Origin: Pseudomonas azotoformans
Lineage (GTDB): Bacteria; Pseudomonadota; Gammaproteobacteria; Pseudomonadales; Pseudomonadaceae
Assembly: GCF_001579805.1 (NCBI RefSeq)
Contig: NZ_CP014546.1
Span: 2,976,001 to 3,040,000, forward strand
Direction of reading: 5' to 3'
DNA: 64,000 nucleotides
The translations under genes were made by a program, and so were the position numbers. The notes below the pieces were generated by a model. That model worked only from the letters and a program-made list of their open reading frames with translations, was not told the DNA's origin and did no database searches. Below are positions 1 through 8,631 of the stretch, in pieces; within the stretch, counting starts at the first letter, position 1, and every line of letters begins with the position of its first letter.

Positions 1-106
1 GGATGTAGATCTTGCCTTCAGCCTGCTCCGGGCCGAAGTGAAAACTGTGAATCTGCCGTGCCGTGCCTGGCACCGGCGCGATCAGTTCATGGACCTGATG
101 ACGCAT
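1..106 (-). CDS. aotO: AotO-like succinylglutamate desuccinylase/aspartoacylase family protein (5' part only)
   Basis: The first 35 codons of a gene read off the left edge, starting MRHQVHELIAPVPGTARQIH. AAGGAG of its ribosome site overlaps the stop codon of the upstream aotM, so the two are translationally close. In P. aeruginosa the aotJQMOP-argR operon has a zinc-carboxypeptidase-like protein of the succinylglutamate desuccinylase/aspartoacylase family in exactly this place; its role in transport is not known. The call rests on position plus the N-terminal residues, since the catalytic zinc motifs lie outside the window. Confidence 0.75.
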   Translation of the reverse strand, partial: MRHQVHELIAPVPGTARQIHSFHFGPEQAEGKIYI

Positions 107-115
107 GAAAACTCC

Positions 116-826
116 TTAATGGCTCGGCCCGAGGAAGGCCAGCCAACGACGCTCCGCCAACCGGAACAGACCGACCAGGGCGAAGGTCACGGTCAGGTAG
201 ATCAGCGCAGCGATTCCGAATGATTGAAAAGTCATGAAGGTCGCCGAGTTGGCATCCCGCGCCACTTTGAGGATGTCGGGGATCGTCGCGGTGAAGGCCA
301 CCGTGGTCGAATGCAACATCAGGATCACTTCATTGCTGTAGTACGGCAACGAACGACGCAACGCCGACGGCATGATCACATAGGCGTAGAGCTTCCAGCC
401 GCTCAAGCCGTAGGCTTTGGCCGCTTCGACTTCACCGTGGGCCATGCTGCGGATCGCCCCGGCAAAAATCTCCGTGGTGTAGGCGCAGGTGTTGAGGGCG
501 AAGGCCAGGATGGTGCAGTTCATCGCGTCGCGAAAGAACGCATCCAGCAACGGTTGTTCGCGCACGGCGGCGAGGCTGTAGATGCCGGTGTAGCAGATCA
601 GCAGCTGGATATAGAGCGGCGTGCCCCGGAACAGGTAGGTGTAGAACTGCACCGGCCAACGCACCAGGCGCTTGCGCGACACACGGGCGATGGACAGCGG
701 GATCGATACCAGAAAGCCGATGACCAGTGCGGCCGTGAGCAACCACATCGTCATCGCCAGGCCGGTGATGTGCTGGCCGTCGCTATAAAGGAAGGGGCGC
801 CAGTATTCCTGCAAGAGTTCGATCAT
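116..826 (-). CDS. aotM: Arginine/ornithine ABC transporter permease AotM
   Basis: A 236-aa inner-membrane permease of the HisM/GlnP polar amino acid family. Hydrophobic segments lie near residues 20-45, 60-80, 95-115, 155-175 and 200-220. The cytoplasmic EAA loop, which contacts the ATPase, reads EAAKAYGLSGWKLYAYVIMP. Its start overlaps the aotQ stop by 4 bases (ATGA), so the two permeases are translationally coupled and probably form a heterodimer. With AotJ they import arginine and ornithine; the ATPase gene aotP should lie just beyond the left edge. The family is certain, and the substrate is inferred from operon order matching P. aeruginosa aotJQMOP. Confidence 0.93.
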   Translation of the reverse strand: MIELLQEYWRPFLYSDGQHITGLAMTMWLLTAALVIGFLVSIPLSIARVSRKRLVRWPVQFYTYLFRGTPLYIQLLICYTGIYSLAAVREQPLLDAFFRDAMNCTILAFALNTCAYTTEIFAGAIRSMAHGEVEAAKAYGLSGWKLYAYVIMPSALRRSLPYYSNEVILMLHSTTVAFTATIPDILKVARDANSATFMTFQSFGIAALIYLTVTFALVGLFRLAERRWLAFLGPSH

Positions 827-1551
827 CGCACGGCCTCCCGGGCGCCAGCGGAGTAGCGACGTTCAAGGCGGCGCAGGACGAAGTTGGACGCGCTGGTGAT
901 CAACAGGTAGATCAACGCCGCGAGTACCAAAAAGTAAAACAGCTGGTAGGTGCTCTTGCCAGCATCCTGGGCGGCTTTGACCAAGTCGGCCAGGCCGATG
1001 ATCGACACCAGCGCCGTGGCCTTGAGCATTACCATCCAGTTATTGCCGATCCCCGGCAGGGCAAAGCGCATCATCTGCGGGAAGGTCACGTAGCGAAACC
1101 GCTGGCCACGCTTGAGGCCGTAGGCTGTGGCGGCTTCCAGTTGGCCACGGGGCACTGCGAGGATCGCGCCGCGAAACGTCTCGGTGAAGTATGCACCGTA
1201 GATAAAACCGAGGGTGATCACCCCGGCGCTGAAGGGGTCGATTTCGATGTATTCCCATTCCATGAAATCGGTCAAACCGGTCAGCCAGGTTTGCAGGCTG
1301 TAGAAAATCAGCAGCATCAGCACCAGGTCGGGCACGCCGCGAATCAAGGTGGTGTAGAGCTGGGCGGGAATGCGCAGGAAGGGCAGGCTGGAGAGTTTGG
1401 CGCTGGCGCCGAGCAGGCCCAGCAACACGCTGACGGCCAGGGACAGCACCGACAACTTGATGGTCATCCAGGTGCCTTGCAGCAACAGCGGGCCGAAACC
1501 CTTCAGGCTGAGCGCGCTCAACCCGAGGGTTTGCAATAATTCTTCGAACAT
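823..1551 (-). CDS. aotQ: Arginine/ornithine ABC transporter permease AotQ
   Basis: A 242-aa HisQ-type permease with five predicted membrane spans and an EAA loop, EAATAYGLKRGQRFRYVTFP, followed by the conserved LPGIGNNW stretch. It pairs with AotM, overlapping it by 4 bases. It is separated from aotJ by a 57-base gap that holds a terminator-like hairpin, so permease expression is probably lower than that of the binding protein, as is usual for such operons. Substrate assignment is by synteny with P. aeruginosa. Confidence 0.93.
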   Translation of the reverse strand: MFEELLQTLGLSALSLKGFGPLLLQGTWMTIKLSVLSLAVSVLLGLLGASAKLSSLPFLRIPAQLYTTLIRGVPDLVLMLLIFYSLQTWLTGLTDFMEWEYIEIDPFSAGVITLGFIYGAYFTETFRGAILAVPRGQLEAATAYGLKRGQRFRYVTFPQMMRFALPGIGNNWMVMLKATALVSIIGLADLVKAAQDAGKSTYQLFYFLVLAALIYLLITSASNFVLRRLERRYSAGAREAVR

Positions 1552-1571
1552 AAATCAGGACCTATGGCGAT

Positions 1572-1602
1572 AAAAAAGCGCCCCTCCAAAGGAAGGGCGC
1601 TC
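1572..1602 (-). terminator. Attenuating terminator between aotJ and aotQ
   Basis: On the minus strand AGCGCCCTTCC and GGAGGGGCGCT pair around a short TTT loop (one wobble or mismatch) and are followed by TTTTTT. Lying inside the operon just after the aotJ stop, it probably lets only part of the transcripts run on, giving excess periplasmic binding protein over permease. Confidence 0.7.
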
Positions 1603-1608
1603 CAGGCA

Positions 1609-2388
1609 TTATTTGCCGCTGTACAGGTTCAGATCGCCAAAGTGTTTCTTCTGGATGGTGGCGTAGGTGCCATCATCGTGTAACGCTTTGATACCTTTAT
1701 CCAAAAGCGCCTTCAGTTCAGTGTTACCTTTTTTGATACCGACGGCGGTTTTCGACGGCAGCAACGGGTCGTCAATGGCCGCGCTGACTTCATAACCGGC
1801 ACCGGCCGGCGACTTCAGGAAGCCCAGTTCGGCTTGCAGCATGTCCTGCACGGAGGCGTCGAGACGGCCAGAGGTCAGGTCGGCGTACACCTGGTCCTGG
1901 TTGGCGTAGGCCTTGGTGGTCACACCGGCTTTATCCAGTACGGCCTTGGCGTAGGCTTCCTGGATGGTGCCTTGCTCGTAGCCCACGGACTTGCCCTTGA
2001 GGGACTCTGGCGTCGAGTAGCCCGCGCCTTTTTTGAACACCAGCGAAGTCGGGCCGGAGAACAGTTCGCTGGAGAAGTCGATGGCCTTTTCACGCACCGG
2101 GGTCACGGTCATGGATGAAATCACGCCGTCGAACTTGTTGGCTTTGAGGCCTGGAATCATGCCGTCGAAGTCACTTTCAACCCACTTGCACTTCACTTTC
2201 AGCTCGGCGCAGATCGCATTGCCCAGGTCGATATCGAAGCCCACCAGGCTGCCGTCGGCGGCCTTGGATTCGAACGGCGCGTAGGACGGATCGACACCAA
2301 AACGCAATTCCTTGTATTCCTTGGCCGTGGCTACACCTGCGGCCATGCACAGGGCCAGTGCAGAAAGGGTCAGCAATGCTTTTTTCAT
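1609..2388 (-). CDS. aotJ: Arginine/ornithine-binding periplasmic protein AotJ
   Basis: A 259-aa solute-binding protein (SBP family 3). The start chosen is MKKALLTLSALALCMAAGVATA, a typical Sec signal cut after residue ~22 (ATA-KEYKELRFGV). An AGGGA ribosome site precedes it; the longer frame would add seven residues before the signal. The mature protein shows the LAO/HisJ hallmarks DPSYAPFESK near its start and GFDIDLGNAICAELKVKCKWV, whose Asp and Glu residues contact basic amino acids. First gene of the aot operon. In P. aeruginosa this operon is controlled by ArgR; I did not identify an ArgR site in the 190 bases upstream. Confidence 0.93.
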   Translation of the reverse strand: MKKALLTLSALALCMAAGVATAKEYKELRFGVDPSYAPFESKAADGSLVGFDIDLGNAICAELKVKCKWVESDFDGMIPGLKANKFDGVISSMTVTPVREKAIDFSSELFSGPTSLVFKKGAGYSTPESLKGKSVGYEQGTIQEAYAKAVLDKAGVTTKAYANQDQVYADLTSGRLDASVQDMLQAELGFLKSPAGAGYEVSAAIDDPLLPSKTAVGIKKGNTELKALLDKGIKALHDDGTYATIQKKHFGDLNLYSGK

Positions 2389-2537
2389 TATGTAATCCCT
2401 GGAAACCAAGATAAGCGCTTGTGGCGCGTTTAGGACTGTTACTGAACGGTGTCAGACGGATCACAAGTAGCAATTTCTGCACCATAGTTCCGAATGAGCG
2501 TTTTAAAAGGTGCGGGAAGGGAGATCTGAGTGTAGGA

Positions 2538-2557
2538 GATGCCCGAAAATGGGCATC
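2538..2557 (-). terminator. Short hairpin downstream of the DNA ligase gene
   Basis: GATGCCC and GGGCATC form a 7-bp stem with a 6-base loop, 20 bases past the ligase stop codon. No T-run follows on the minus strand, so a terminator role is tentative. The rest of 2410-2576 holds the aotJ upstream region, with no further gene visible. Confidence 0.35.
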
Positions 2558-2576
2558 GAAAAATGAGTGCACTGTT

Positions 2577-4211
2577 TCAGGTCAGAAGGTCTTGCAGGGT
2601 GGCGAGGTTGTCGGCTTCCTCGACTTTCTTGTCCTGCCGCCAGCGCAACATCCGTGGAAACCGCACCGCAATCCCACTCTTGTGTCGCTTGGACAAGGCA
2701 ATGCCCTCGAATCCCAGCTCAAACACCATACTTGGCGTCACACTGCTGACCGGGCCGAATTTTTCCACGGTGGTCTTGCGCACAATCGCGTCGACCTTGC
2801 GCATTTCTTCGTCGGTCAGGCCGGAGTAGGCCTTGGCAAACGGCACCAGCGTGCGTTCGCTGCCGGCCGGGCCGTCCCACACGGCGAAGGTGTAGTCGCT
2901 ATACAGGCTGGCGCGTCGGCCATGGCCACGCTGGGCGTAGATCAACACCGCGTCGACGCTGAACGGGTCGACCTTCCACTTCCACCACACGCCCATGTCC
3001 TTGGTGCGGCCGACGCCATACAGGCCATCGCGTGCTTTAAGCATCATGCCTTCCACGCCAAGGCTGCGCGAGGCTTCGCGTTGTTCGGCCAGTTCTTCCC
3101 AAGTCGCGCCGGTCAACAGCGGCGACGCCCGTAATAGCGGCTGGTTGCACTGGGCGATCACCTGTTCAAGCTGCGTACGCCGCTCAGCCTGGGTGTGGTT
3201 GCGCCAATCGTCGCCCTGGTGTTCCAGCAGGTCGTAGGCCAGCACCGCAACCGGGGCGTCCTCCAGCACTTTTTTGCTCAGGGTCTTGCGCCCAATCCGC
3301 TGTTGCAGCAGGGCGAAGGGTTGCACCGCGTCTTTCCACACCACGATTTCGCCATCGATCACCGTGCCATCGGGCAACCCGCTTACCAGGCTGTGCAGTT
3401 CGGGGAAACGCTCGGTCACCAATTCTTCGCCACGGGACCAGATCCACAGGCGGCCGTCGCGTTTCACCAGCTGCGCGCGGATGCCATCCCACTTCCATTC
3501 CACTTGCCACTCAGCGGGAGAGCCCAGCAAATCGTTGAATTGCTCCACTGGTTGCGCCAAACCATGGGCGAGAAAAAACGGATACGGTTGCCCGCCACGT
3601 TGTGCATGTTCGTCGGGGGATTCGGCGGCGATCAGCTTTAAATAGCCCTGGGCTGTAGGACGGTTGGACAGATCGGTGTAGCCCACCAACCGCTGCGCCA
3701 CGCGCTTGCTGTCCAGGTCGGCCATCGCGGCGAGGGCGCGGGTGACCAGCAGCTTGGACACGCCCACGCGAAAGCTGCCGGTGATCAATTTGATGCAGAC
3801 CATCAGGCTGGGCTGATCCAGTTGCGCCCATAACGCCGGCAGGCGCTCGGCCAATTCCAACGGCGGCAGGCCACGCAACGGCAGGAGTTTTTCCTCCAGC
3901 CACACCGCCAGGCCGTCCTGCGAGGTGTAGGTGGATTCCGGCAGCAGCAGGGAAATGGTCTCTGCCAGGTCGCCTACCGATTGGTAGCTTTCTTCAAACA
4001 ACCACGGCTCGATGCCCGACGCTTCGGTGGCCATGTCACGCAGCAGGCGCGTCGGCACAAGTTGCCGAGGGCGTCCGCCGGACAGGAAATACACGGCCCA
4101 GGCCGCATCTTCCGGCGCGGCATCGCGGAAGTAGGCTTGCAACGCCGCCAGCTTGGCGTTGCTGGACGTGGTGGCGTCGAGGTTGGCGTACAACTCGGCA
4201 AAGGCCTTCAT
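2577..4211 (-). CDS. ATP-dependent DNA ligase (LigC-like, exonuclease-associated)
   Basis: A 544-aa ATP-dependent ligase. Residues ~1-200 form the alpha-helical N-terminal DNA-binding domain. The nucleotidyltransferase domain follows, with motif I EWKWDGIRAQ (adenylated Lys240), motif III DGEIVVW, and LEGMMLKA-like motif IV (LGVEGMMLKARDGLYG). The OB domain lies at residues ~410-544. Its ATG overlaps the stop of the MBL exonuclease gene by 4 bases, so the two are translationally coupled. This pair belongs to a bacterial repair cluster (Exo, Lig, Lhr-Core helicase, Pde nuclease) characterised in P. putida; here the last two are absent downstream. Role: sealing nicks during DNA repair, not replication. 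Confidence 0.93.
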   Translation of the reverse strand: MKAFAELYANLDATTSSNAKLAALQAYFRDAAPEDAAWAVYFLSGGRPRQLVPTRLLRDMATEASGIEPWLFEESYQSVGDLAETISLLLPESTYTSQDGLAVWLEEKLLPLRGLPPLELAERLPALWAQLDQPSLMVCIKLITGSFRVGVSKLLVTRALAAMADLDSKRVAQRLVGYTDLSNRPTAQGYLKLIAAESPDEHAQRGGQPYPFFLAHGLAQPVEQFNDLLGSPAEWQVEWKWDGIRAQLVKRDGRLWIWSRGEELVTERFPELHSLVSGLPDGTVIDGEIVVWKDAVQPFALLQQRIGRKTLSKKVLEDAPVAVLAYDLLEHQGDDWRNHTQAERRTQLEQVIAQCNQPLLRASPLLTGATWEELAEQREASRSLGVEGMMLKARDGLYGVGRTKDMGVWWKWKVDPFSVDAVLIYAQRGHGRRASLYSDYTFAVWDGPAGSERTLVPFAKAYSGLTDEEMRKVDAIVRKTTVEKFGPVSSVTPSMVFELGFEGIALSKRHKSGIAVRFPRMLRWRQDKKVEEADNLATLQDLLT

Positions 4212-5212
4212 GCGCTGGCCTCTTCTTCGTCATCACCGTATTCAGTGGTGAAGCCCTGGGCATCCAGGCCTTTTTCCCGCAGATGGCGCACCAATACGCC
4301 GACAGACCCGTGGGTGACCATCACCCGCTCGGCGCCGGTTTGCTCGATGGCCCACAACAGGCCGGGCCAATCGGCGTGATCTGACAGTACAAAACCTCGG
4401 TCCACGCCGCGCCTACGTCGGGTACCGCGCAGGCGCATCCAGCCGCTGGCGAAGGCGTCGCTGTAGTCGCCGAAGCGCTTGATCCAACTGCTGCCGCCGG
4501 CCGAAGGTGGGGCGATGATCAAGGCTTGGCGCAGCAGCGGGTCGGTCTTCTTGAAGTCACCGGCGTAAAGGGTTTCGGGGATGTAGATGCCGGCCTCGCG
4601 GTACACCCGGTTCAACGGTTCGACCGCGCCATGGCTGAGGATCGGGCCGATGCTGGCGTCGATGCCATGCAGGATGCGCTGGGCCTTGCCGAAGGAATAA
4701 CAGAACAACACGCTGGCCTTGCCGGCGGCGATATTCGCCTGCCACCAGTCGTTGATCCCGGCGAAGATCTGCGCCTGGGGCTGCCAGCGGTAGATCGGCA
4801 GGCCGAAGGTCGACTCGGTGATAAAGGTGTGGCAGCGCACCGGCTCAAAGGGCGCGCAGGTGCCGTCGGGTTCGACTTTATAGTCTCCGGATGCGACCCA
4901 GACTTCGCCCTTGTATTCCAGGCGCACTTGGGCCGACCCCAAGACATGCCCGGCCGGATGAAAACTTAAGGTGACGCCGTGGTGCACCAGTTGCTCGCCG
5001 TAAGCCAGGGTTTGCAGGTTGATGTCCTGACCCAGCCGTGAACGCAGGATGCCTTCGCCAGGGGCGGCGGCCAAATAGTGCTGATTGCCGGTGCGGGCGT
5101 GGTCGCCATGGGCATGGGTGATGACCGAGCGTTCGACCGGGCGCCAGGGGTCGATGTAGAAATCTCCGGCGGGGCAGTAGAGGCCTTCGGGGCGGGCGAT
5201 GACAAGGTCCAT
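4208..5212 (-). CDS. Ligase-associated DNA exonuclease (MBL-fold, beta-CASP-like)
   Basis: A 334-aa metallo-beta-lactamase-fold nuclease. Metal-binding motifs are THAHGDHARTGN (residues ~33-44), HPAGHVLGSAQV, ASGDYK, a central ESTFG, SDHADW near residue 283 and VTHGS near the C-terminus; this set is typical of the mRNA 3'-end-processing/SNM1-like nucleases. It ends in an acidic tail (EYGDDEEEASA). It is the first gene of a two-gene operon with the ATP-dependent ligase, and presumably trims DNA ends before ligation. Both motif content and coupling to the ligase support the call. Confidence 0.92.
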   Translation of the reverse strand: MDLVIARPEGLYCPAGDFYIDPWRPVERSVITHAHGDHARTGNQHYLAAAPGEGILRSRLGQDINLQTLAYGEQLVHHGVTLSFHPAGHVLGSAQVRLEYKGEVWVASGDYKVEPDGTCAPFEPVRCHTFITESTFGLPIYRWQPQAQIFAGINDWWQANIAAGKASVLFCYSFGKAQRILHGIDASIGPILSHGAVEPLNRVYREAGIYIPETLYAGDFKKTDPLLRQALIIAPPSAGGSSWIKRFGDYSDAFASGWMRLRGTRRRRGVDRGFVLSDHADWPGLLWAIEQTGAERVMVTHGSVGVLVRHLREKGLDAQGFTTEYGDDEEEASA

Positions 5213-5280
5213 GGACGTGCCGGGGGCGATGGGCTTATCAGGTAGGAGGCGGGCTGGCGAGCGGAAGTTCGATTAACTAT

Positions 5281-5315
5281 TGTAGTGAGCAGGGCAAGCC
5301 CGCTCACCACAGTAA
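5281..5315. repeat. REP element
   Basis: GTGAGC (5285-5290) and GCTCAC (5302-5307) are inverted around AGGGCAAGCCC, the core of the fluorescens-group REP. The block 5297-5315 (AGCCCGCTCACCACAGTAA) recurs exactly at 16957-16975. A degenerate partner (GCGGGCTGGCGAGCG) lies just upstream near 5249, so this may be a decayed REPIN between the exonuclease gene and quiP. Confidence 0.75.
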
Positions 5316-5337
5316 AAGCCAGCCCACGCTTTTCCGG

Positions 5338-7779
5338 TTATTTGCCCGGCGTCAGGGTCAACCGGGTTTTCCCATACACCTTCTCGAAGTTCTGCGGCTG
5401 CATCGGAAAGCTCAGGTATTGCGCCTTGAGCGACGGGTCGATGCCATTGGCATAGTTCGGGCTGGCCGGGTTGCCGGACTGGCCGATGCCACCCTGGCCC
5501 ATCATCGCTTCCACTTGGCCGAAGTCGACGATCATGCGCAGCGCCGGCACCTGGGTGGTGCGGAAGTCCTGGCCCCAGCTGTACGGCGCCGGGTTCAGGG
5601 TGTTGTGGTCACCACCGGAGGCCAGCGGACCGCGAATCACCTGGCCGTTGGTATTTTTCCAGGTGGTGGTGTGCAACTTGCCCCACTGCCAGGCCTTGTG
5701 ATCGGCGCCCAGCTGGCTGTCGCCATTAGTGATTGCGGCGGCCAGGCTGCGGGCGAGGATCGCCGGTTTGTCTTCTTTCTGCGGGGTGCGCACGTCGTCC
5801 CAGAACGGGCTGTCTTCGCGGCCCAGCAAGTGGTCGGCCTGGGCGGCGTAGGACAGGTTGGCATTGCTGACAAACGCCTTCCAGCTGGCACTGTTTTCCG
5901 GGCCGAGTTCGTCGAGGAAGATCTGTTTGGTGCTTTCCTGCAGGAACAGTTCATAGATCGCCGCGTCGGCGGAGGTGGATACCAAGCGGCCGTCAAAAGC
6001 CATCAGGCGGCCCAGTGCTTCACGTGCCTTGGCCTGCTCAGCGGCTGGCAGCGAGTCAATCGCCTGTTTCAGCGGCTGGGCCATGCCTGGCGCTTGGAAC
6101 ATGGTCTTGAGTTTGGCGGCGAAGGTGGTGGTCTGGTCGTACTGCATGGCAATCATGCTGCGGCTGTCATGCTTGCCGGCATTGGCAAGTTGCGCCAGAC
6201 GCTCGCTACGTTCCGGCGCATCCCAAGAGTTGGACAGCTGCATGCCATAACCGCGGGGCGCGGTGCGTTGGTTGGCGGTGCCGATCCAGCCTTGGGCCGG
6301 GTCCTGGTCATACGGGTGCAGCATTGCGTCGGCGTAGCCGTCCCAGTCAAACCGCGTGTCCCAGCCCGGCGACGGCAGCAGGCCTTCGCCTTCGCGACGG
6401 TTGGGGAAGCGTCCGGTGACTTGCCAGCCAATGTTGCTGGCGTCGGCGAAGATCATGTTCAGCGCAATGGCGCGAATTTCGCGGGTGGCGTCCGAGGCCT
6501 TGCCGGCGTTTTTCGCACGGGACAGGTCGAAGAACGCATCCAGGCTCTTGTCGTCCTTGAAGTCGGCGGTTTGCAGCGCCAGGCCCAGGCCGGTGGTCAG
6601 CGCCTGGCTGCTGTTGAGCAGGGCGCCGTGGCGGGTTTCGTACACCACTTCGCGAATGGAGCGTTGGCCTTTGACGAAGAAGGTTTCGTTACGCACCTGG
6701 GCGGGTAACCATTTGCCGTTGTTCTCGTAGTACAACGCGCTGCCCTGGCGTTTGACCTTTTCCAGGAACAGGTCCTGGGTGTCGCCTTTGACCGTGCTCA
6801 TGCTCCACGCGACGTTGCCGTTGAAGCCGGACAACAGCGTCGGCAGGCCGGCAATCGAGGCGCCCACGGCCTGGTATTTAGGTGCGCGGATCTGCACGTA
6901 GCTCCACGGCGACGGCGCTTGCGGCTGGGCGGCAAGGTCGCCGGCCAGCAGGCTTTTACCGCTGCGGCTGCGTTGCGGGCCGATGGCCCAGTTACTTGAG
7001 GTGGTCACTGCCAGCGAATTGAGGCTGCTCAGTTGCTGGCTGACCGCGTCCAGCCCGGCCAGACCTGTGATCTGGCCCAGGTTCACGCCCTTGAGTTTCT
7101 CGGCCTCGGCCAACGGGATCGCTTCGTCCGGCGCGCTAGGCGTGAGCCACGCGAGTTTGTCGACGCCGACTTTCTGCGCCAGCACCAGCGAGGCAATTTC
7201 TTCCTGCAGGTTGGCCGACTCGCTGAAATTCAGCAGGCAGAACAGCAGTGCCGAATCTTCCGGCTTCCAGTACTCGGGCTTGTAGCCGGTCTGGGCCAGG
7301 TCCGGCGGCAGCTTGTCGCGGTAGCGGAACAGGTAGGCGTTGACGCCACGCGCATACACTTCAAAGAAGCGCTTGAGGCGCGGGCTTGAGGCGTTGTACA
7401 GCTCGCCGGCGCTTTTCTTCAGGTTGACCGCGCGCATGAACCGGTCGACATCCAGCACCTCGGGCCCGGACATTTCTGCCAGGCGGCCCTGGGCCAGCAG
7501 GCGCAAGGTGACCATTTGGGTGATGCGATCACTGGCGTGTACATAACCGAGGCTGAACAGCGCATCATGGAAGGTGTTGCTTTCGATCAGCGGCATGCCC
7601 TGGGCATTGCGGCGCACGGAAACATTCTGTGCCAGGCCTTTGATCGGCTGCACGCCGGCGACCGGTGGCAGGGTGTCCTGGGTGCTCTGGAGCTGGCAAC
7701 CGGCCAGGCTTAACGCACTGGCCACTGCCGCGGCAACGCCGAACCGGGGAAGAAAATGTGAGAGGGCTGGCGAGGCCAT
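5338..7779 (-). CDS. quiP: QuiP-like acyl-homoserine lactone acylase family lipoprotein (Ntn hydrolase)
   Basis: An 813-aa penicillin-acylase-family protein that from memory aligns along its length with P. aeruginosa QuiP, which removes the acyl chain of long-chain N-acyl-homoserine lactones. A signal peptide ends in the lipobox LSLAGC (Cys28), so it is probably a lipoprotein. AGGAG precedes the ATG. The autoproteolytic junction lies before Ser261 ([17 protein letters not shown]), which becomes the N-terminal nucleophile of the beta chain. The oxyanion-hole region GTANQRT is present. Oddly, the expected beta-chain NDxH motif (Asn20, His23) reads GDLA, giving Ala at position 23. A loop of ~20 residues near the C-terminus is also shorter than in P. 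aeruginosa. It stands alone in transcription. The family is sure; AHL activity is uncertain. Confidence 0.85.
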   Translation of the reverse strand: MASPALSHFLPRFGVAAAVASALSLAGCQLQSTQDTLPPVAGVQPIKGLAQNVSVRRNAQGMPLIESNTFHDALFSLGYVHASDRITQMVTLRLLAQGRLAEMSGPEVLDVDRFMRAVNLKKSAGELYNASSPRLKRFFEVYARGVNAYLFRYRDKLPPDLAQTGYKPEYWKPEDSALLFCLLNFSESANLQEEIASLVLAQKVGVDKLAWLTPSAPDEAIPLAEAEKLKGVNLGQITGLAGLDAVSQQLSSLNSLAVTTSSNWAIGPQRSRSGKSLLAGDLAAQPQAPSPWSYVQIRAPKYQAVGASIAGLPTLLSGFNGNVAWSMSTVKGDTQDLFLEKVKRQGSALYYENNGKWLPAQVRNETFFVKGQRSIREVVYETRHGALLNSSQALTTGLGLALQTADFKDDKSLDAFFDLSRAKNAGKASDATREIRAIALNMIFADASNIGWQVTGRFPNRREGEGLLPSPGWDTRFDWDGYADAMLHPYDQDPAQGWIGTANQRTAPRGYGMQLSNSWDAPERSERLAQLANAGKHDSRSMIAMQYDQTTTFAAKLKTMFQAPGMAQPLKQAIDSLPAAEQAKAREALGRLMAFDGRLVSTSADAAIYELFLQESTKQIFLDELGPENSASWKAFVSNANLSYAAQADHLLGREDSPFWDDVRTPQKEDKPAILARSLAAAITNGDSQLGADHKAWQWGKLHTTTWKNTNGQVIRGPLASGGDHNTLNPAPYSWGQDFRTTQVPALRMIVDFGQVEAMMGQGGIGQSGNPASPNYANGIDPSLKAQYLSFPMQPQNFEKVYGKTRLTLTPGK

Positions 7780-7881
7780 GGCAAAGCTCCTGCGGGGGGT
7801 AGCGTCAGTAAAGGCGCTACGTTAGTGAGCGCGGCGAAACGACGCAAGCAGGAGCTATGCCTTATTTTCAGGAATTGCGTA

Positions 7882-8526
7882 TCAAGACTTGGGCGGGTTC
7901 ACTTTCTGCACCAGCTCATAGGCACGCACTGTTGCCGGCCGTTCCTTGATGCTGTTGAACCAGCGATGCAGATGTGGGAAATCTTCCAGCCGTTGGCTCT
8001 GCCACTTGTGGGAAACAATCCATGGGTAGATCGCCATGTCGGCAATGCTGTAGGCCTCACCCGCCACGAATGCACGGTCCGCCAAACGTCGGTCCAGCAC
8101 GCCGTACAGGCGGGCGGTTTCGTCCACATAACGTTTGATCGCGTAAGGGATTTTTTCCGGTGCGAACTGGCTGAAGTGGTGATTCTGACCCGCCATCGGC
8201 CCCAGGCCGCCCATTTGCCAGAACAGCCATTGCAGCGCTTCCTGACGACCGCGCAAGTCTGTTGGAAGGAACTGGCCGGTTTTTTCCGCGAGATACAACA
8301 GGATTGCGCCGGATTCAAACAGCGAAATCGGCGCGCCGCCGTCGGTCGGGTTCTGGTCGACGATGGCCGGAATGCGGTTGTTGGGAGCGATCTTCAGGAA
8401 GTCAGGCTTGAACTGGTCGCCCTGGCCGATGTTGATCGGATGCACCTTGTAGGGCAGGCCGGCTTCTTCCAGGAACAGCGATACTTTGTGACCGTTAGGG
8501 GTAGTCCAGTAATACAGGTCGATCAT
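7882..8526 (-). CDS. Nu-class glutathione S-transferase (YfcG/YghU-like disulfide-bond oxidoreductase)
   Basis: A 214-aa cytosolic protein. I start it at MIDLYYWTTPNGHKVSLFLEE (GGAG upstream) rather than 30 codons earlier. It closely matches E. coli YfcG: the thioredoxin-fold half has TTPNGHK, APNNRIPAIVD and the glutathione-binding LFESGAILLYLAEK. The helical half holds LQWLFWQMGGLGPMAGQNHHF and the N-capping box SIADMAIYPW. Nu-class members use a Thr/Asn pair instead of a catalytic Tyr/Ser/Cys and reduce disulfides with two bound glutathiones. It follows quiP on the same strand, but with a 100-base gap and no obvious functional link. Confidence 0.92.
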   Translation of the reverse strand: MIDLYYWTTPNGHKVSLFLEEAGLPYKVHPINIGQGDQFKPDFLKIAPNNRIPAIVDQNPTDGGAPISLFESGAILLYLAEKTGQFLPTDLRGRQEALQWLFWQMGGLGPMAGQNHHFSQFAPEKIPYAIKRYVDETARLYGVLDRRLADRAFVAGEAYSIADMAIYPWIVSHKWQSQRLEDFPHLHRWFNSIKERPATVRAYELVQKVNPPKS

Positions 8527-8631
8527 GAAGCTCTCCAAAAGTGGTGATGCTTGAGCGGATGCCTGTAGGTATAGGTAATGTTGGGTGTGCGAAAATTCAA
8601 TGAAACATTTGCGCATACCCTTAGAAGCAAA

